DNA of 48,049 nucleotides from Gammaproteobacteria bacterium (GCA_030425905.1 JAUHZT010000007.1:1-48049); one strand, 5' to 3'; shown: positions 1 to 9,905, numbered from the stretch's first letter. A program made the numbers and translations. The notes: generated by a model from the sequence alone, not told the origin.

Positions 1-749
1 ATCTCGATATCCGCGTCGGCATGCACATAGACATGGCAAACGCCCTCGAGATGGCCGATAACCGGCACGCGTGCCTCGTCCTGCACTCGCTTTATAAGGC
101 TCTTGCCACCACGCGGCACAATGACATCGATCGAATCGGCCATGGATGAAAGCAGGTAGCCGACGGCAGCCCGGTCTGTTGTAGCGACCATTTGCACTGC
201 ATCCGGATTAAGGCCGGCCGCCCTTAAGCCCGCACGCATGCACTCGTAGATGGCATGGCTCGAATGAAAACTCTCCGAACCGCCACGCAAAATCGTGGCG
301 TTGCCGGACTTGATGCACAAGCCAGCCGCATCGGCGGTTACGTTCGGACGACTCTCATAAATGATGCCAATGACGCCAAGCGGCACTGACACGCGCTGAA
401 TCTGCAGCCCATTGGGCCGCTCCCATTCTGCCAATACTCGCCCTACCGGGTCTGGCAACGACGCGATCGACTCCAGACCAGTGGCCATTGCAGCGATACG
501 ATCGGCATTAAGCAACAGTCGATCAAGCAATGCCTTGCTTGTCCCGCGGGCACTTGCCGATGCATAGTCTTTCGCATTCGCCGCCAGAATTTCTGCTTCG
601 CGTTCACGCAGGCTTGCCGCCGCCGCCTGGAGGGCACGGTTGCGTTGCGCCGCGGACGCGCTGGCCAGTTCGCGCAACGCTTTCTTCGCGCGATGGCCCA
701 TCGATTGCATCTCGGCAGCTATAGTCGTGTCTGAATCAGTATCAAGCAT
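1..749 (-). CDS. proA: Gamma-glutamyl phosphate reductase ProA (partial, C-terminus beyond window)
   Basis: ProA reduces gamma-glutamyl phosphate with NADPH to glutamate-5-semialdehyde, the second step of proline synthesis in the cytoplasm. The visible N-terminal 249 codons contain typical ProA stretches: [19 protein letters not shown], then [11 protein letters not shown], then [11 protein letters not shown] and [17 protein letters not shown], where the window ends. Roughly the last 170 residues of a protein normally about 420 long are missing because of the window edge, not because of damage. The start at 749 overlaps the proB stop by 8 bases (ATGCTTGA), so translation is very likely coupled and the ProB-ProA pair made in matched amounts. 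It is the third gene of an ilvH-proB-proA run. Confidence 0.95.
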   Translation of the reverse strand, partial: MLDTDSDTTIAAEMQSMGHRAKKALRELASASAAQRNRALQAAAASLREREAEILAANAKDYASASARGTSKALLDRLLLNADRIAAMATGLESIASLPDPVGRVLAEWERPNGLQIQRVSVPLGVIGIIYESRPNVTADAAGLCIKSGNATILRGGSESFHSSHAIYECMRAGLRAAGLNPDAVQMVATTDRAAVGYLLSSMADSIDVIVPRGGKSLIKRVQDEARVPVIGHLEGVCHVYVHADADIE

Positions 750-1869
750 AGGTATCGAATAAAACCAGTTCATCTCTGTGCAGCATAACCGAACGGCCCC
801 GATAACCAAGCCGTTCTTCGATCTGATCGGAATGACAGCCTGCAATCAGCTGCGCCTCGTTTGCGCCGTATTCGGCCAGGCCACGGCCAATTTCCCGACC
901 GTCCGGTGCAGTGATCGTCACCGCATCACCGCGTTGGAAATCGCCTTTGACAGACCTGACCCCAACCGGTAACAGGCTGCTGCCTTTTCTCAGCGCGAGC
1001 ACCGCACCTTCGTCGACACGCAGGCTACCTGCTACCTTGAGCGAGCCCGCCAGCCATTGTTTGCGCGCCGCAGCAGGCGAACCTTCAGCAAAAAATACGC
1101 TGCAGCGTGCACCTTCGCCGAGCCGCTGCAGCGGACGGGTGAGTTTACCGCTCGCGATAATCGTAGCGCAGCCAGCATGCGTTGCAATTTGAGCGGCCTG
1201 GATCTTGGTTTGCATGCCACCGCTACCCACGTCAGATCGCGCCGCGCCAGCCATCGCCAGCATCTCGCTGCTAATGCCGCGAATCTCGGGGATATGCTTT
1301 GCATCGCTGTGTTGCAGCGGGTCGGCTGTGTAGAAGCCGTCGATATCCGACAACAGCAGCAAGCCGTCTGCCATCACAAGTTGCGCGACACGCGCTGCCA
1401 GGCGGTCGTTATCGCCGTAGCGAATCTCTTCAGTTGCGACCGTGTCGTTCTCGTTGATCACGGGAACCACGCCGCACTCCAGCAGTCGACCAAGCGTGCC
1501 GCGTGCGTTCAGGAAGCGCCGCCGGTCTTCAGTGTCGCTCGGAGTCAGGAGTACTTGCGCCGTCGTAATGTCAAGCGTGCCGAACACTTCGCGGTAGGCG
1601 GAGGCAAGCTGCACCTGGCCAGCCGCCGCTGATGCCTGCAGATCGGGCAACCGTGCTTTGCGCCGATTAATACCCAGTACGCGACTGCCTATCGCTATCG
1701 CACCGGAAGATACAATCAGTACTTCGCAATTGTTTGCGCGGAGCTGCGCGACGTCTTCAGCCAGTCCATGCAACCAGTTTGTATCGAGCGCACCGTGCTC
1801 GTCGATCAGCAGCGCCGACCCCACCTTGATAACGAGCCGATGATAGGCGGCTGCATTGAAACTGCTCAC
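742..1869 (-). CDS. proB: Glutamate 5-kinase ProB
   Basis: ProB phosphorylates the gamma-carboxyl of glutamate with ATP, the committed and normally proline-inhibited step of proline synthesis. The 375-residue protein has the full two-domain form. The amino-acid-kinase domain shows [10 protein letters not shown] near the N-terminus, [26 protein letters not shown] and [15 protein letters not shown]-terminal PUA domain follows (about residues 280-365, with a [17 protein letters not shown] segment). Length is as expected. The start lies only 5 bases after the ilvH stop and the end overlaps proA, so the three genes are probably one transcript. ProB proteins without the PUA domain exist; this one keeps it. 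Confidence 0.96.
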   Translation of the reverse strand: MSSFNAAAYHRLVIKVGSALLIDEHGALDTNWLHGLAEDVAQLRANNCEVLIVSSGAIAIGSRVLGINRRKARLPDLQASAAAGQVQLASAYREVFGTLDITTAQVLLTPSDTEDRRRFLNARGTLGRLLECGVVPVINENDTVATEEIRYGDNDRLAARVAQLVMADGLLLLSDIDGFYTADPLQHSDAKHIPEIRGISSEMLAMAGAARSDVGSGGMQTKIQAAQIATHAGCATIIASGKLTRPLQRLGEGARCSVFFAEGSPAAARKQWLAGSLKVAGSLRVDEGAVLALRKGSSLLPVGVRSVKGDFQRGDAVTITAPDGREIGRGLAEYGANEAQLIAGCHSDQIEERLGYRGRSVMLHRDELVLFDTYA

Positions 1870-1874
1870 CAGGT

Positions 1875-2396
1875 TTAGCCGGACAGGAGTTGCTGTCGGT
1901 CGTAACTCGATAGCGTGACTTCACCCTTCGACACGGCAACGCTGCCGCTGCGAGCAACGGCCGAAATTTCGCCCACGTCGGCCGCGGCCGCTACGAAGGC
2001 ATCCACCTCACTGACGCGGCCTGTTAGCTGCAGCGTGTAACTGATCTGCGCATCATCGAGGATCTCGGCGCCGTGCTCCTTTGCCAGCACCATCGCCTTG
2101 GCAAAGCCGCCGGTGCCGAGCTTGAGTTTGACGATAGCGAGTTCGCGCTCGAAGTGCTCCCCCAGGGTCATATCGTGAATGTTCACGACATCCACGAGCT
2201 TCGCGAGCTGCACGTTCAATTGCGAAATGGCGGCATCTGAACCGGAGACAACCAGGGTCACGCGTGACAGGCGCTCATCGTTGGTGGGTGCGACATTAAG
2301 CGATTCGATATTGTAGCCACGTGATGAAAACATGCCTGTCATGCGGGTCAGCGCACCGACTTCGTTTTCCAGTAATACCGAGATTGCATGCCTCAT
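1875..2396 (-). CDS. ilvH: Acetolactate synthase small (regulatory) subunit IlvH
   Basis: This is the regulatory subunit of acetohydroxyacid synthase, which activates the catalytic subunit and confers valine feedback. The 173-residue protein starts MRHAISVLLENEVGALTRM with an N-terminal ACT domain (about residues 3-77, including the SRGYNIESL segment), followed by the C-terminal ALS small-subunit domain (ERELAIVKL to the end). An open frame runs 34 codons further upstream, but the family start is this ATG and it has a GGAAG ribosome site about 7 bases ahead. Unusually, it is not downstream of the large subunit: the catalytic gene starts at 2569 on the opposite strand, and ilvH instead leads proB-proA. 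Confidence 0.94.
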   Translation of the reverse strand: MRHAISVLLENEVGALTRMTGMFSSRGYNIESLNVAPTNDERLSRVTLVVSGSDAAISQLNVQLAKLVDVVNIHDMTLGEHFERELAIVKLKLGTGGFAKAMVLAKEHGAEILDDAQISYTLQLTGRVSEVDAFVAAAADVGEISAVARSGSVAVSKGEVTLSSYDRQQLLSG

Positions 2397-2434
2397 CGTA
2401 ACTTCCGGTCCGGTTATTTCGTTTGAAACCAAAT

Positions 2435-2452
2435 CGTGCCAAATTCGGCACG
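2435..2452. promoter_or_regulatory. Palindrome in the divergent ilvH / acetolactate synthase intergenic region
   Basis: Arms CGTGCC and GGCACG flank AAATTC, giving an 18-base palindrome with one mismatched pair. It lies 38 bases upstream of the ilvH start in the 172-base gap between divergent genes, a good place for a shared operator. The cognate regulator cannot be identified from sequence alone. Confidence 0.35.
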
Positions 2453-2568
2453 TGTATGTCGCGGATGGTCGCTTAGTCCGCACGGTATTGCAATGCACCA
2501 GAATTTGTTCAACACTCGCCAGACACCTTCCTTAAGTCGCCTGGCCCACCTGGTCATTTAGAGCCCCA

Positions 2569-4419
2569 GTGAACACAAGCAACAGCACCGCAGAAAACGT
2601 CACCCACGCACTAGCCGGCAAGACAATGTCTGGCGCCGACATCGTCGTGCAAGTCATCGCCGATGAAGGCGTCGACACCGTATTCGGTTATTCAGGTGGC
2701 GCCATATTGCCAACCTACGATGCCGTGTTCCGTTACAACGACGAGCACCGCAGGGCAGACGGCTCGGCAGCTATTCCACTGATCGTCCCGGCCAACGAGC
2801 AGGGCGCCGGTTTCATGGCCGCAGGTTATGCCCGTGCGAGCGGCAAAGTTGGCGTGGTAATGGTGACCTCAGGTCCGGGTGCCACGAACACCGTCACACC
2901 GGTACGCGACAGCATGGCTGACTCGGTTCCCATCGTCGTTATTTGCGGCCAGGTTCCGACCGGCGCGATTGGCAGCGACGCCTTTCAGGAGGCACCGGTA
3001 TCGGCCATCATGGGCGCGGTCGCCAAACATGTATTTCTTGTCACGGATGCGGCCCGCCTTGAGGAAACCATGCGCAGTGCGTTCAAGCTGGCGCGCTCGG
3101 GCCGGCCGGGACCGGTTGTCATCGATATTCCGAAAGACGTGCAGAACTGGGAAGGCACGTTCAAAGGCCACGGCGAACTGCAGCTGCCGGGCTACTTTCG
3201 GCGCCTTAATGCCGTCGTCGACAATCGCCTGACAGACGATGACTGCAAACGCTTCTTCTCCATGCTGGCACAGTCCGAGCGCCCGTTGATTTATGCAGGT
3301 GGCGGCGTCATTAATGCGAATGCGACCAAGGCCATGCGACGCCTCGCCAATGACTATGGAATACCGGTCACCACGACGCTGATGGCACTCGGGGCGAGCG
3401 ACACGACGCACCCGCTGGCGCTGCATATGCTCGGCATGCACGGCGTCGCATCCGCAAACTACGCAGTGGAAGACTGTGACTTTCTTATAGCTGTTGGTGC
3501 ACGCTTCGATGATCGTGTTGCCGGTGACCCAGCCAACTTTGCGCCAAACGCCCGCCACATCGCGCACCTCGATGTCGATGTGGCCGAGATCGGCAAGGTA
3601 AAACGTGTCGACTGGCACCATGTCGGCATGCTTGAGCGCGACTTAAGCGACCTTCGTGACTACGGTAAGCGCATCAATTTCGAGTGCGATTTCAGTACCT
3701 GGCACGCTGAGATCGCAGACCTGAAGAAAACCTACTGTTTGAATTACGACAAGGAAAGTGAGCTGATTCAGCCCTATGCCGTTATCGAGGAGATCAATCG
3801 CTGGACGCAGGGCGAAGCGATCATCTCGACGGGCGTTGGGCAGCACCAGATGTGGGCTGCGCAGTATTTCGATTATCGCGAACCGCGCCTCTGGCTCACG
3901 TCAGGCAGCATGGGCACAATGGGCTTCGGCTTGCCCGCCGCAATTGGCGCCCAGTTTGCGCAGCCGGACCGCATCGTTATCGACATTGACGGTGATGCCA
4001 GTATCCGTATGAATATTGGCGAGCTCGAAACCGCGACAACTTACAAACTGCCAATCAAGGTAATTGTTCTGAACAATTACGGTGACGGCATGGTACGCCA
4101 GTGGCAGAAGCTGTATTACAACAGCCGCATGTCCGGCAGTGACAAATCACTGCACCGCAAAGACTTCGTAAAAGCGGCCGACGCCGACGGGTTCGAATTC
4201 TCTAAGCGCCTGGAGCGCAAAGAGAATCTGCCGGCCATGATTCGCGACTTCATGAAATTTGAAGGTCCCGCATTTCTCGAGGTCATAATTGACCCGGACG
4301 CGGGTGTGTACCCGATGGTCGGACCGGGTTTGAGCTACTCCAAGATGATTACGGGCGACTTCATCAACAGTCGCGAACAGCCATCAGAAGATACGCCCGG
4401 CCCCAGCGAAATGTTCTGA
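2569..4419 (+). CDS. ilvB: Acetolactate synthase large (catalytic) subunit
   Basis: This ThDP-dependent enzyme condenses two pyruvates, or pyruvate and 2-oxobutyrate, to acetohydroxy acids for valine, leucine and isoleucine synthesis. The N-terminal ThDP domain has VFGYSGGAILP and the catalytic-Glu region PANEQGAGFMAAGYARA (Glu about residue 77), then TSGPGATN and SDAFQEAP. The middle domain runs roughly residues 220-350, and the ThDP-pyrophosphate motif GDASIRMNIGELETA starts near residue 474, followed by NNYGDGMVRQWQ. At 616 residues it is longer than usual (about 570) because of an N-terminal extension and a Ser/Pro-rich tail. The start used is GTG at 2569; an ATG at 2626 (MSGADIVVQVIADEG) is a good alternative. 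It is divergent from ilvH. IlvB, IlvI and IlvG cannot be told apart here, so the symbol is generic. Confidence 0.92.
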   Translation: MNTSNSTAENVTHALAGKTMSGADIVVQVIADEGVDTVFGYSGGAILPTYDAVFRYNDEHRRADGSAAIPLIVPANEQGAGFMAAGYARASGKVGVVMVTSGPGATNTVTPVRDSMADSVPIVVICGQVPTGAIGSDAFQEAPVSAIMGAVAKHVFLVTDAARLEETMRSAFKLARSGRPGPVVIDIPKDVQNWEGTFKGHGELQLPGYFRRLNAVVDNRLTDDDCKRFFSMLAQSERPLIYAGGGVINANATKAMRRLANDYGIPVTTTLMALGASDTTHPLALHMLGMHGVASANYAVEDCDFLIAVGARFDDRVAGDPANFAPNARHIAHLDVDVAEIGKVKRVDWHHVGMLERDLSDLRDYGKRINFECDFSTWHAEIADLKKTYCLNYDKESELIQPYAVIEEINRWTQGEAIISTGVGQHQMWAAQYFDYREPRLWLTSGSMGTMGFGLPAAIGAQFAQPDRIVIDIDGDASIRMNIGELETATTYKLPIKVIVLNNYGDGMVRQWQKLYYNSRMSGSDKSLHRKDFVKAADADGFEFSKRLERKENLPAMIRDFMKFEGPAFLEVIIDPDAGVYPMVGPGLSYSKMITGDFINSREQPSEDTPGPSEMF

Positions 4420-4429
4420 GTTTGGCTGC

Positions 4430-4457
4430 GGAGGCCAGGCTTGATCGCCTGACCTCC
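4430..4457. terminator. Hairpin between convergent genes
   Basis: GGAGGCCAGGC and GCCTGACCTCC can pair as an 11-base stem with one mismatch around the loop TTGATC. It lies 10 bases after the acetolactate synthase stop and 15 bases before the end of the convergent peptidase gene. There is no T-tract on either side, so it may be a bidirectional hairpin rather than a strong intrinsic terminator. Confidence 0.45.
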
Positions 4458-4472
4458 GGTAGCCGTATCGAT

Positions 4473-6443
4473 TTACAGCCCCCCCGGACCGCAATCGTTC
4501 TTCAGGAAACTGATCAGGCCCTCGTACAAGTCAATCTGGTGCTGATAGAACAGCGTGTTCGAGAAATGGTCAGCGCCATCCAGTTCGAGGTACTTGTAGT
4601 TCTTGTTGTATTTTTCGAGTTGCGTCAGGTACAACTTTGCCTGCCGCGGGCGAACGCGCTGGTCAACGCTGCCATGAATCAGCAAGATAGGCACGTTTAC
4701 CTTGGGCACTTCGTCGACCGGATTCACCACACCGTACTGGTAGTCTTCGGTGAAGATCTTGCCGGTACCGCGCGGGTTCGGGTACTCATTCGCCTGCCGA
4801 ATGTAATCGGCCACAGCAGCGCCCGCTATCACACACTGATAAATCTGCGGTGTTCTTGAGGCTGCGACCAGCGCGGCATATCCGCCATAGGACCAGCCAA
4901 ACATCGCGAGCCGGTCAGGATCAGCGAGACCCTGCTCGACCATGTAGAGCGCCGCATCGTCCTTGTCGTCCTGCATCTTGCGGCCACCCTGGCTGCCGTT
5001 GTTGAACGCACTGCGGAAGTGATCAAAACCATAGCCCATCGACATCCGGTACTGTGGCTGTATGACCATGTAACCATTGTTAGCCAACATTTGTGCCCAC
5101 TCGTCGTACAGAATGATCTCGTGCACATGCGGACCACCGTGCGGCAAAACGATGGTGGGGAACGGGCCCTCGCTATTCGGCTTGGTTACGTACATCACCA
5201 GATCGCGCCCGTCCCGCGCCTTGTATTTTATGTACTCAACGTCAGCCAGTTCCTCGGGCTCAAGCAAGGGTTGCTCACTCCCAACCACCTTGAACTCGCC
5301 GTCGTGCAGCAGGTAGTAAGTGCCCGGGTCACGAGGCCCGATATTCCGGGCCGTCAATGTATTGCCGTCCCGCGAGCGCGAGGTAATGCTAACGTAGTGC
5401 GCGCCAGGGATCAGGCTCTCGAGTTGCTTGAAGGTGGCACCCTCAACCTCGTCAAAATACTCGAAATAGAATTTATCCGTGAAATAGCTGACAGCGGTAA
5501 TCCGGTCGGGATACTCCCAGGTATTGCTGTGGCGTCGAACACCGTACACGTCAACGTCAGAGCGCCGGTACAGGAGTTCGTCATAATTCCGGGTTTTGGT
5601 GTTGTAGGACCATAGCCCAAGCTTGTCGTCACCGTTGTGCGCCTTAACAATCAGGTTGCCTGGTACGGCATCGTCGAGACCTTCAACTTCAATAAACCAG
5701 GTCTCGAAGTCATCCTCGTGAATTCGAAGCACATCGTCCCAGCCCTTCTTGCCTTTTTCGCGGTAATACCAGACATACTCTTTGCTGCCCAGGTCAAAAC
5801 CACGCCCAAATAGCGGATTGCCCTCGCTGTCGAACTCGATTTGTCCCATATCGATCTTGCCGCGAATCAGGAGCTTTTTTGTGCCCCGGTTGAGATCCAT
5901 CTCGTAATACGCTCGCGGCCGAAATGCTTTTTCGAGCGACAGGTCTTCGCCGGCCCCGGGCTGCTCAGAAATAATTATCTTGGTCGCCTTACCGGGCAAC
6001 AGGTTTTCGACAATGGGTGCCGCCGCCGGGAAGTCATCGAATTCCTTCTTTTTCACATTCAGAATAGCGATGCGCTGCTCATAAACGCCCTGATTCTGGC
6101 CCTCGATCTTGTCGCGCACACGCTGACGCAGCGTCAACACGATATGCGAGTCGCTGGCCCAGTAGTAGTTGCGAATTTCCATGGGGTCGGCATTGACGAC
6201 AAACGGGTCCTTCTCGAGATTGCCTGCCTCATAGATGTGCAGAATCGGGTTACCTTCGCGAGTCAGAATTTTTAGCATTGCCAACTGCTCGCCATTCGGC
6301 GAAACAGCAACATTGCTCACAACTTCGCGCAAGGCGAAATACTCAAGCGGATAGGGGTCTGATGCCAGCGCAGACGGTGTGTGCGCCATAGAGATAGCGG
6401 CAACGAGTGTCGCGACAATAGAAACGAATTTTCGATTGCTCAT
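4473..6443 (-). CDS. Secreted S9-family (prolyl oligopeptidase-like) serine peptidase
   Basis: Probably a periplasmic or exported peptidase that cleaves short peptides, at proline or by dipeptidyl/acylaminoacyl cleavage; the exact specificity cannot be read. A signal peptide is clear (VSIVATLVAAISMAHTPSALA), followed by a beta-propeller-like region. The C-terminal alpha/beta-hydrolase domain has the nucleophile motif GWSYGG (Ser about 518), the acid in HGSVDQRV (Asp about 594) and the His in GADHFSN (about 626). An open frame extends 32 codons further upstream, but that part crosses the upstream gene's terminator, and the ATG at 6443 starts right at the signal peptide. The adjacent TonB-dependent receptor suggests a peptide-uptake pair, though a terminator separates the two. 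Confidence 0.9.
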   Translation of the reverse strand: MSNRKFVSIVATLVAAISMAHTPSALASDPYPLEYFALREVVSNVAVSPNGEQLAMLKILTREGNPILHIYEAGNLEKDPFVVNADPMEIRNYYWASDSHIVLTLRQRVRDKIEGQNQGVYEQRIAILNVKKKEFDDFPAAAPIVENLLPGKATKIIISEQPGAGEDLSLEKAFRPRAYYEMDLNRGTKKLLIRGKIDMGQIEFDSEGNPLFGRGFDLGSKEYVWYYREKGKKGWDDVLRIHEDDFETWFIEVEGLDDAVPGNLIVKAHNGDDKLGLWSYNTKTRNYDELLYRRSDVDVYGVRRHSNTWEYPDRITAVSYFTDKFYFEYFDEVEGATFKQLESLIPGAHYVSITSRSRDGNTLTARNIGPRDPGTYYLLHDGEFKVVGSEQPLLEPEELADVEYIKYKARDGRDLVMYVTKPNSEGPFPTIVLPHGGPHVHEIILYDEWAQMLANNGYMVIQPQYRMSMGYGFDHFRSAFNNGSQGGRKMQDDKDDAALYMVEQGLADPDRLAMFGWSYGGYAALVAASRTPQIYQCVIAGAAVADYIRQANEYPNPRGTGKIFTEDYQYGVVNPVDEVPKVNVPILLIHGSVDQRVRPRQAKLYLTQLEKYNKNYKYLELDGADHFSNTLFYQHQIDLYEGLISFLKNDCGPGGL

Positions 6444-6494
6444 GTTTAAGACCTGATCGATAGTTTGGATTGATTCTAGCGAATCTGGGCACAT

Positions 6495-6530
6495 AAAAAA
6501 AAGCGGCCTGCAAGTCTCCCCGCAGGCCGC
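6495..6530 (-). terminator. Intrinsic terminator after the TonB-dependent receptor gene
   Basis: Read on the minus strand, GCGGCCTGC pairs perfectly with GCAGGCCGC (9 base pairs, 10-base loop) and is followed directly by eight T residues. It sits about 30 bases after the receptor stop and about 50 bases before the peptidase start. Most receptor transcripts should therefore end before the peptidase. Confidence 0.9.
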
Positions 6531-6560
6531 CCTATTCATACGCCTAACAAAAAGCCGAAC

Positions 6561-9500
6561 TTACTGGAAGTTGTAGGCAATGTTCGCAAACAGTGTGCGG
6601 CCCAGAATGTCGTAGCCAGCACCGAAAGGAACGTTGTTAAACGAGAAGACTTCAGCGCCGTCAACCAGCGGTGGTTCTTCGTTAAACACATTGCGCAAGC
6701 CAGCGCCGATGGTCCAGGAATCACCGTAGAAATACACGGAAGCATCGTGCGTGAAGTAATTCGATGCATAGCCGATGTTGCGGCAATTCACGTCACCGTT
6801 CTGCGGGCCGAGGCAGGTATCAGCAAAGCCCGTGAAGATATCGTCGTAAGGATCAATACCCTCTTCGTCCTGCTCAACCGAACCTACGTAACGTGTAGAC
6901 CAGGTGTAGCGGAACTTACCAACGTCGGCTCTCAATGTCAGGCGACCCTTCCATTCCGGGTAGCCAAACTCACCGATGAAATCGTCGGACTCGACAACAC
7001 CGCCGTCAAGCTGGAGGCGGTTCGACAGTTCCAGAGACCGGTTCATTGCGAGCTCTGCGCCGAAGTCCACGGCCTTGCCAAACATCTGTGTCGGCCAGTC
7101 GAGGCGCATGTTCAAGTCGACGCCGCGTGCTTTCTGCTGATCGCGGTTAATGAAGCCTTCGTCGATCAAAGACATCGTGTTGTCCGACGGATCGCGGTCG
7201 ATGCGTGAGCAGAACGCGCTGTCGCCCTCCAGGTCGTAGAAACAATCCTGCACGATAAACGCGGCACTCGGCTCAATGATCTCGTCACGAATACTGATTT
7301 CGTAGTAGGTCGCAGCAACCACAAAATCAAACGCCGTGAAGAACGGTTGTTCCCAGGTCAGGCCCGCCGAGTAGGAATCAGACTTCTCTTCCGCGAGGTC
7401 CAGCGCACCACCACCATCGATTTCTACGCTGTAAACCTGGTTGCCACCATTGACAAATGTCGTCGGGTCGATGCCCTGTGCCTGGCAGTTTGAAAGAACT
7501 TCCGCCGGACGATTGTCATTGTTGGGATCATAACCATTGATCGGATCATAGGCCGCGTCCGGAACAACGCAGGGATCTGTGAGGTTCTGGAAGCCGGTCT
7601 GGCCGAGCAGGAAGTTTTCACGCAGGTTCGGTGCACGATAAGACGTACCGACCGTACCGCGGAGCAATAGTGAGTCGATTGGACGCCAGGCCAGCTTGCC
7701 TGAGTAGGTCCACGCGCCGCCGTAGTACTCGTCTTTCGTGTGGCGGGTCGAGATATTCGCCGTCAGCTCCTGGAACATCGGCACACCTGCAAGCAGGGGC
7801 AGCTCGACCTCGGCAAAATACTCCATGGTGTCTTTCTCACCAACTGCACCCAGATCCGAGAAGAAGCCGAAGAATAAACCGTCCGCAGCTACATCGTCCG
7901 GCACCGACTTGATCTCATCAGTACGGTACTCAGCACCGATACCGAACAGTACTTCGCCGCCAGGCAGCGAGAAGAGCTCGCCGTTGGCGTATGCCGAAAC
8001 GATATTCTGTGTGTACTCGGTGGTGAAATCGCGAGTGTCGAACAGGTAGTCCCGCTCAGCCTGCGTTGCGAAGTCGCCTACGACCTGCCCCATCAGAGAT
8101 GGCGCAAACATATTTACCGGAACACAGCCCGTCGTTATATCGGCACCGAGCACTTCGCCCGAGTCGTTTTCGCAGGGTATACCTGCCGAAGAGTACCAGC
8201 CAAGTGCGAGACCCAGGCGATCTCCGGTTCCCGGCACACCCCAGCCTGGGTGGGTGGTACCGCGAATACCTGCGCGGGACGAATCACCTTCTGACTTGGT
8301 ATGCGTCGCATAGACGTCAAACGCCCAGTTCTCGATGCTGCCAAAATTCATGAATGGTATGTCGCCACGAATACCGGCAACGGCACGAACCTGTTCGATC
8401 GTCACGTCAGTCGTGTTGCGATCACCACTAACAGAGACCACCGGCTGAACGTAGATTGGTCCAATCGGACCAATCAGAACGCCTGCCGTGGCCGGGTCTA
8501 CCCCGTAAGCCGCGGTGAAATCAGCCACGTAGTTCGGGTTCGTCATCAAGTCGTCAAAAGCTTCGCCACAGTCAACACCACCTACAGCGCCCGGGTTACA
8601 GGGGTTGTACGGATTGTTGAACGGGACCCACGGGAACAACTGTGATGCACCCGAGTTCTGGAAGCTGGTGCGACGGTTGTACTGAGCTTCGAAATACGGT
8701 GTCAGGTTCGCCTCACCCGAAAAGGTGTACTCACCGAAAGCCATAACCGCTGTCTGCGACAGATCAGGAATGATGTGTGCGAACTGTTCCCGACCATTCA
8801 TGATGTGGTCGAAGAAGTTGGCGTCGGCGAAACCATCGCCGTCAGCGTCGGTCACGAGACTGTATGTATTGTAGTCCGCATAGTTTGAAAGACGCGTCTG
8901 GTTGGAACCTTCTTCATAGAACATGCTGCCGAATTGCAACGCACCGCTCTGCTCGGAGAAATAACCAGTTTGTGCGCCAACAACACAGTCGCTGTTCGGG
9001 CGCTCTTCCATGCCACGAACATTAATCGTGTAAAGATCCGTGGAACGAATCTCGCCGGTCTCGGTAACTTCCGCGTGACGCTGGCACTTCTGCGTCCATT
9101 CGCGATCCGCCAGTGTTACCGGGTCGATATCGCGGTACTCGGCACCAATGCCGAAGAAACCACGGTCACCGTTGTAACCCCAGGCAGCGCTGATGCGATT
9201 CTCGGTTCCTGCACTGAAATCGGCTGAAGGCAGAGTTCTGTATGCCTCAACCTCAAAACCGTCGAAGTCTTTGCGCATAATCACGTTAACCACACCGGCA
9301 ACCGCGTCAGAACCGTAGACCGAAGACGCGCCGTCGAGCAGCACTTCATACTGCTGCACAAGCATGCCCGGGATCAGGTTCGTGTCCGGTGAAGAAGGCG
9401 CGCCTTCAACGCCGGAAGGCGCCAGACGACGACCATTCACAAGCAGCAATGTGCGATCCGCGCCAAGTCCGCGCAAATCCACGGTGCTGGCACCCGGACC

Positions 9501-9842
9501 GTTGTCGAGTACGAAGCCCTGGAAGGTCAGATCGATTTGTACGCCACTTGCGGCAGTCGATTCCTGCAGGATGGCGCCGGCATCAATAAGGCCGACTTCA
9601 CGCGAAGATTGTGTGGTGATGACCTGCAGCGGCGAAATACTTGTAAAGGTGTCACGCTTGAGCCGCGACCCCGTTACCGTAATTTCTTCGCTGGGAGCAT
9701 CTCGCATTTCGGAATTGTCGGATTCCGAATCGTTGTCATCATTCTGGGCGAATGCCGGGAATGATAGGCCCAAAGCCGCAAAGAGCACGGCGAGAGACCC
9801 AAAGACAGGCGCACGGCGTGCGCGACTAAGGTCGACTATCAT
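6561..9842 (-). CDS. TonB-dependent outer-membrane receptor
   Basis: An outer-membrane beta-barrel that imports a bulky substrate using TonB energy. At 1093 residues it belongs to the large receptors typical of polymer-degrading and proteolytic marine gammaproteobacteria. Seen in order: a signal peptide (VFGSLAVLFAALGLSFPAFAQ), an acidic linker, a TonB-box-like EEITVTGSRL near residue 52, the plug domain (VDLRGLGADRTLLLVNGRRL; LLDGASSVYGSDAVAGVVNVI), and the barrel with the family segment GTSYRAPNLRENF. The C-terminus is AYNFQ, with the barrel-signature Phe one residue from the end. A strong ribosome site (AAGGGG) precedes the ATG. The substrate is unknown; the neighbouring S9 peptidase favours peptides, but that is inference. 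Confidence 0.95.
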   Translation of the reverse strand: MIVDLSRARRAPVFGSLAVLFAALGLSFPAFAQNDDNDSESDNSEMRDAPSEEITVTGSRLKRDTFTSISPLQVITTQSSREVGLIDAGAILQESTAASGVQIDLTFQGFVLDNGPGASTVDLRGLGADRTLLLVNGRRLAPSGVEGAPSSPDTNLIPGMLVQQYEVLLDGASSVYGSDAVAGVVNVIMRKDFDGFEVEAYRTLPSADFSAGTENRISAAWGYNGDRGFFGIGAEYRDIDPVTLADREWTQKCQRHAEVTETGEIRSTDLYTINVRGMEERPNSDCVVGAQTGYFSEQSGALQFGSMFYEEGSNQTRLSNYADYNTYSLVTDADGDGFADANFFDHIMNGREQFAHIIPDLSQTAVMAFGEYTFSGEANLTPYFEAQYNRRTSFQNSGASQLFPWVPFNNPYNPCNPGAVGGVDCGEAFDDLMTNPNYVADFTAAYGVDPATAGVLIGPIGPIYVQPVVSVSGDRNTTDVTIEQVRAVAGIRGDIPFMNFGSIENWAFDVYATHTKSEGDSSRAGIRGTTHPGWGVPGTGDRLGLALGWYSSAGIPCENDSGEVLGADITTGCVPVNMFAPSLMGQVVGDFATQAERDYLFDTRDFTTEYTQNIVSAYANGELFSLPGGEVLFGIGAEYRTDEIKSVPDDVAADGLFFGFFSDLGAVGEKDTMEYFAEVELPLLAGVPMFQELTANISTRHTKDEYYGGAWTYSGKLAWRPIDSLLLRGTVGTSYRAPNLRENFLLGQTGFQNLTDPCVVPDAAYDPINGYDPNNDNRPAEVLSNCQAQGIDPTTFVNGGNQVYSVEIDGGGALDLAEEKSDSYSAGLTWEQPFFTAFDFVVAATYYEISIRDEIIEPSAAFIVQDCFYDLEGDSAFCSRIDRDPSDNTMSLIDEGFINRDQQKARGVDLNMRLDWPTQMFGKAVDFGAELAMNRSLELSNRLQLDGGVVESDDFIGEFGYPEWKGRLTLRADVGKFRYTWSTRYVGSVEQDEEGIDPYDDIFTGFADTCLGPQNGDVNCRNIGYASNYFTHDASVYFYGDSWTIGAGLRNVFNEEPPLVDGAEVFSFNNVPFGAGYDILGRTLFANIAYNFQ

Positions 9843-9905
9843 TTACTACCCCTTATGCTGTTTTTAATTCGGCGGGGCCACTATTTTGCGGCTCATCGCC
9901 GGGCA

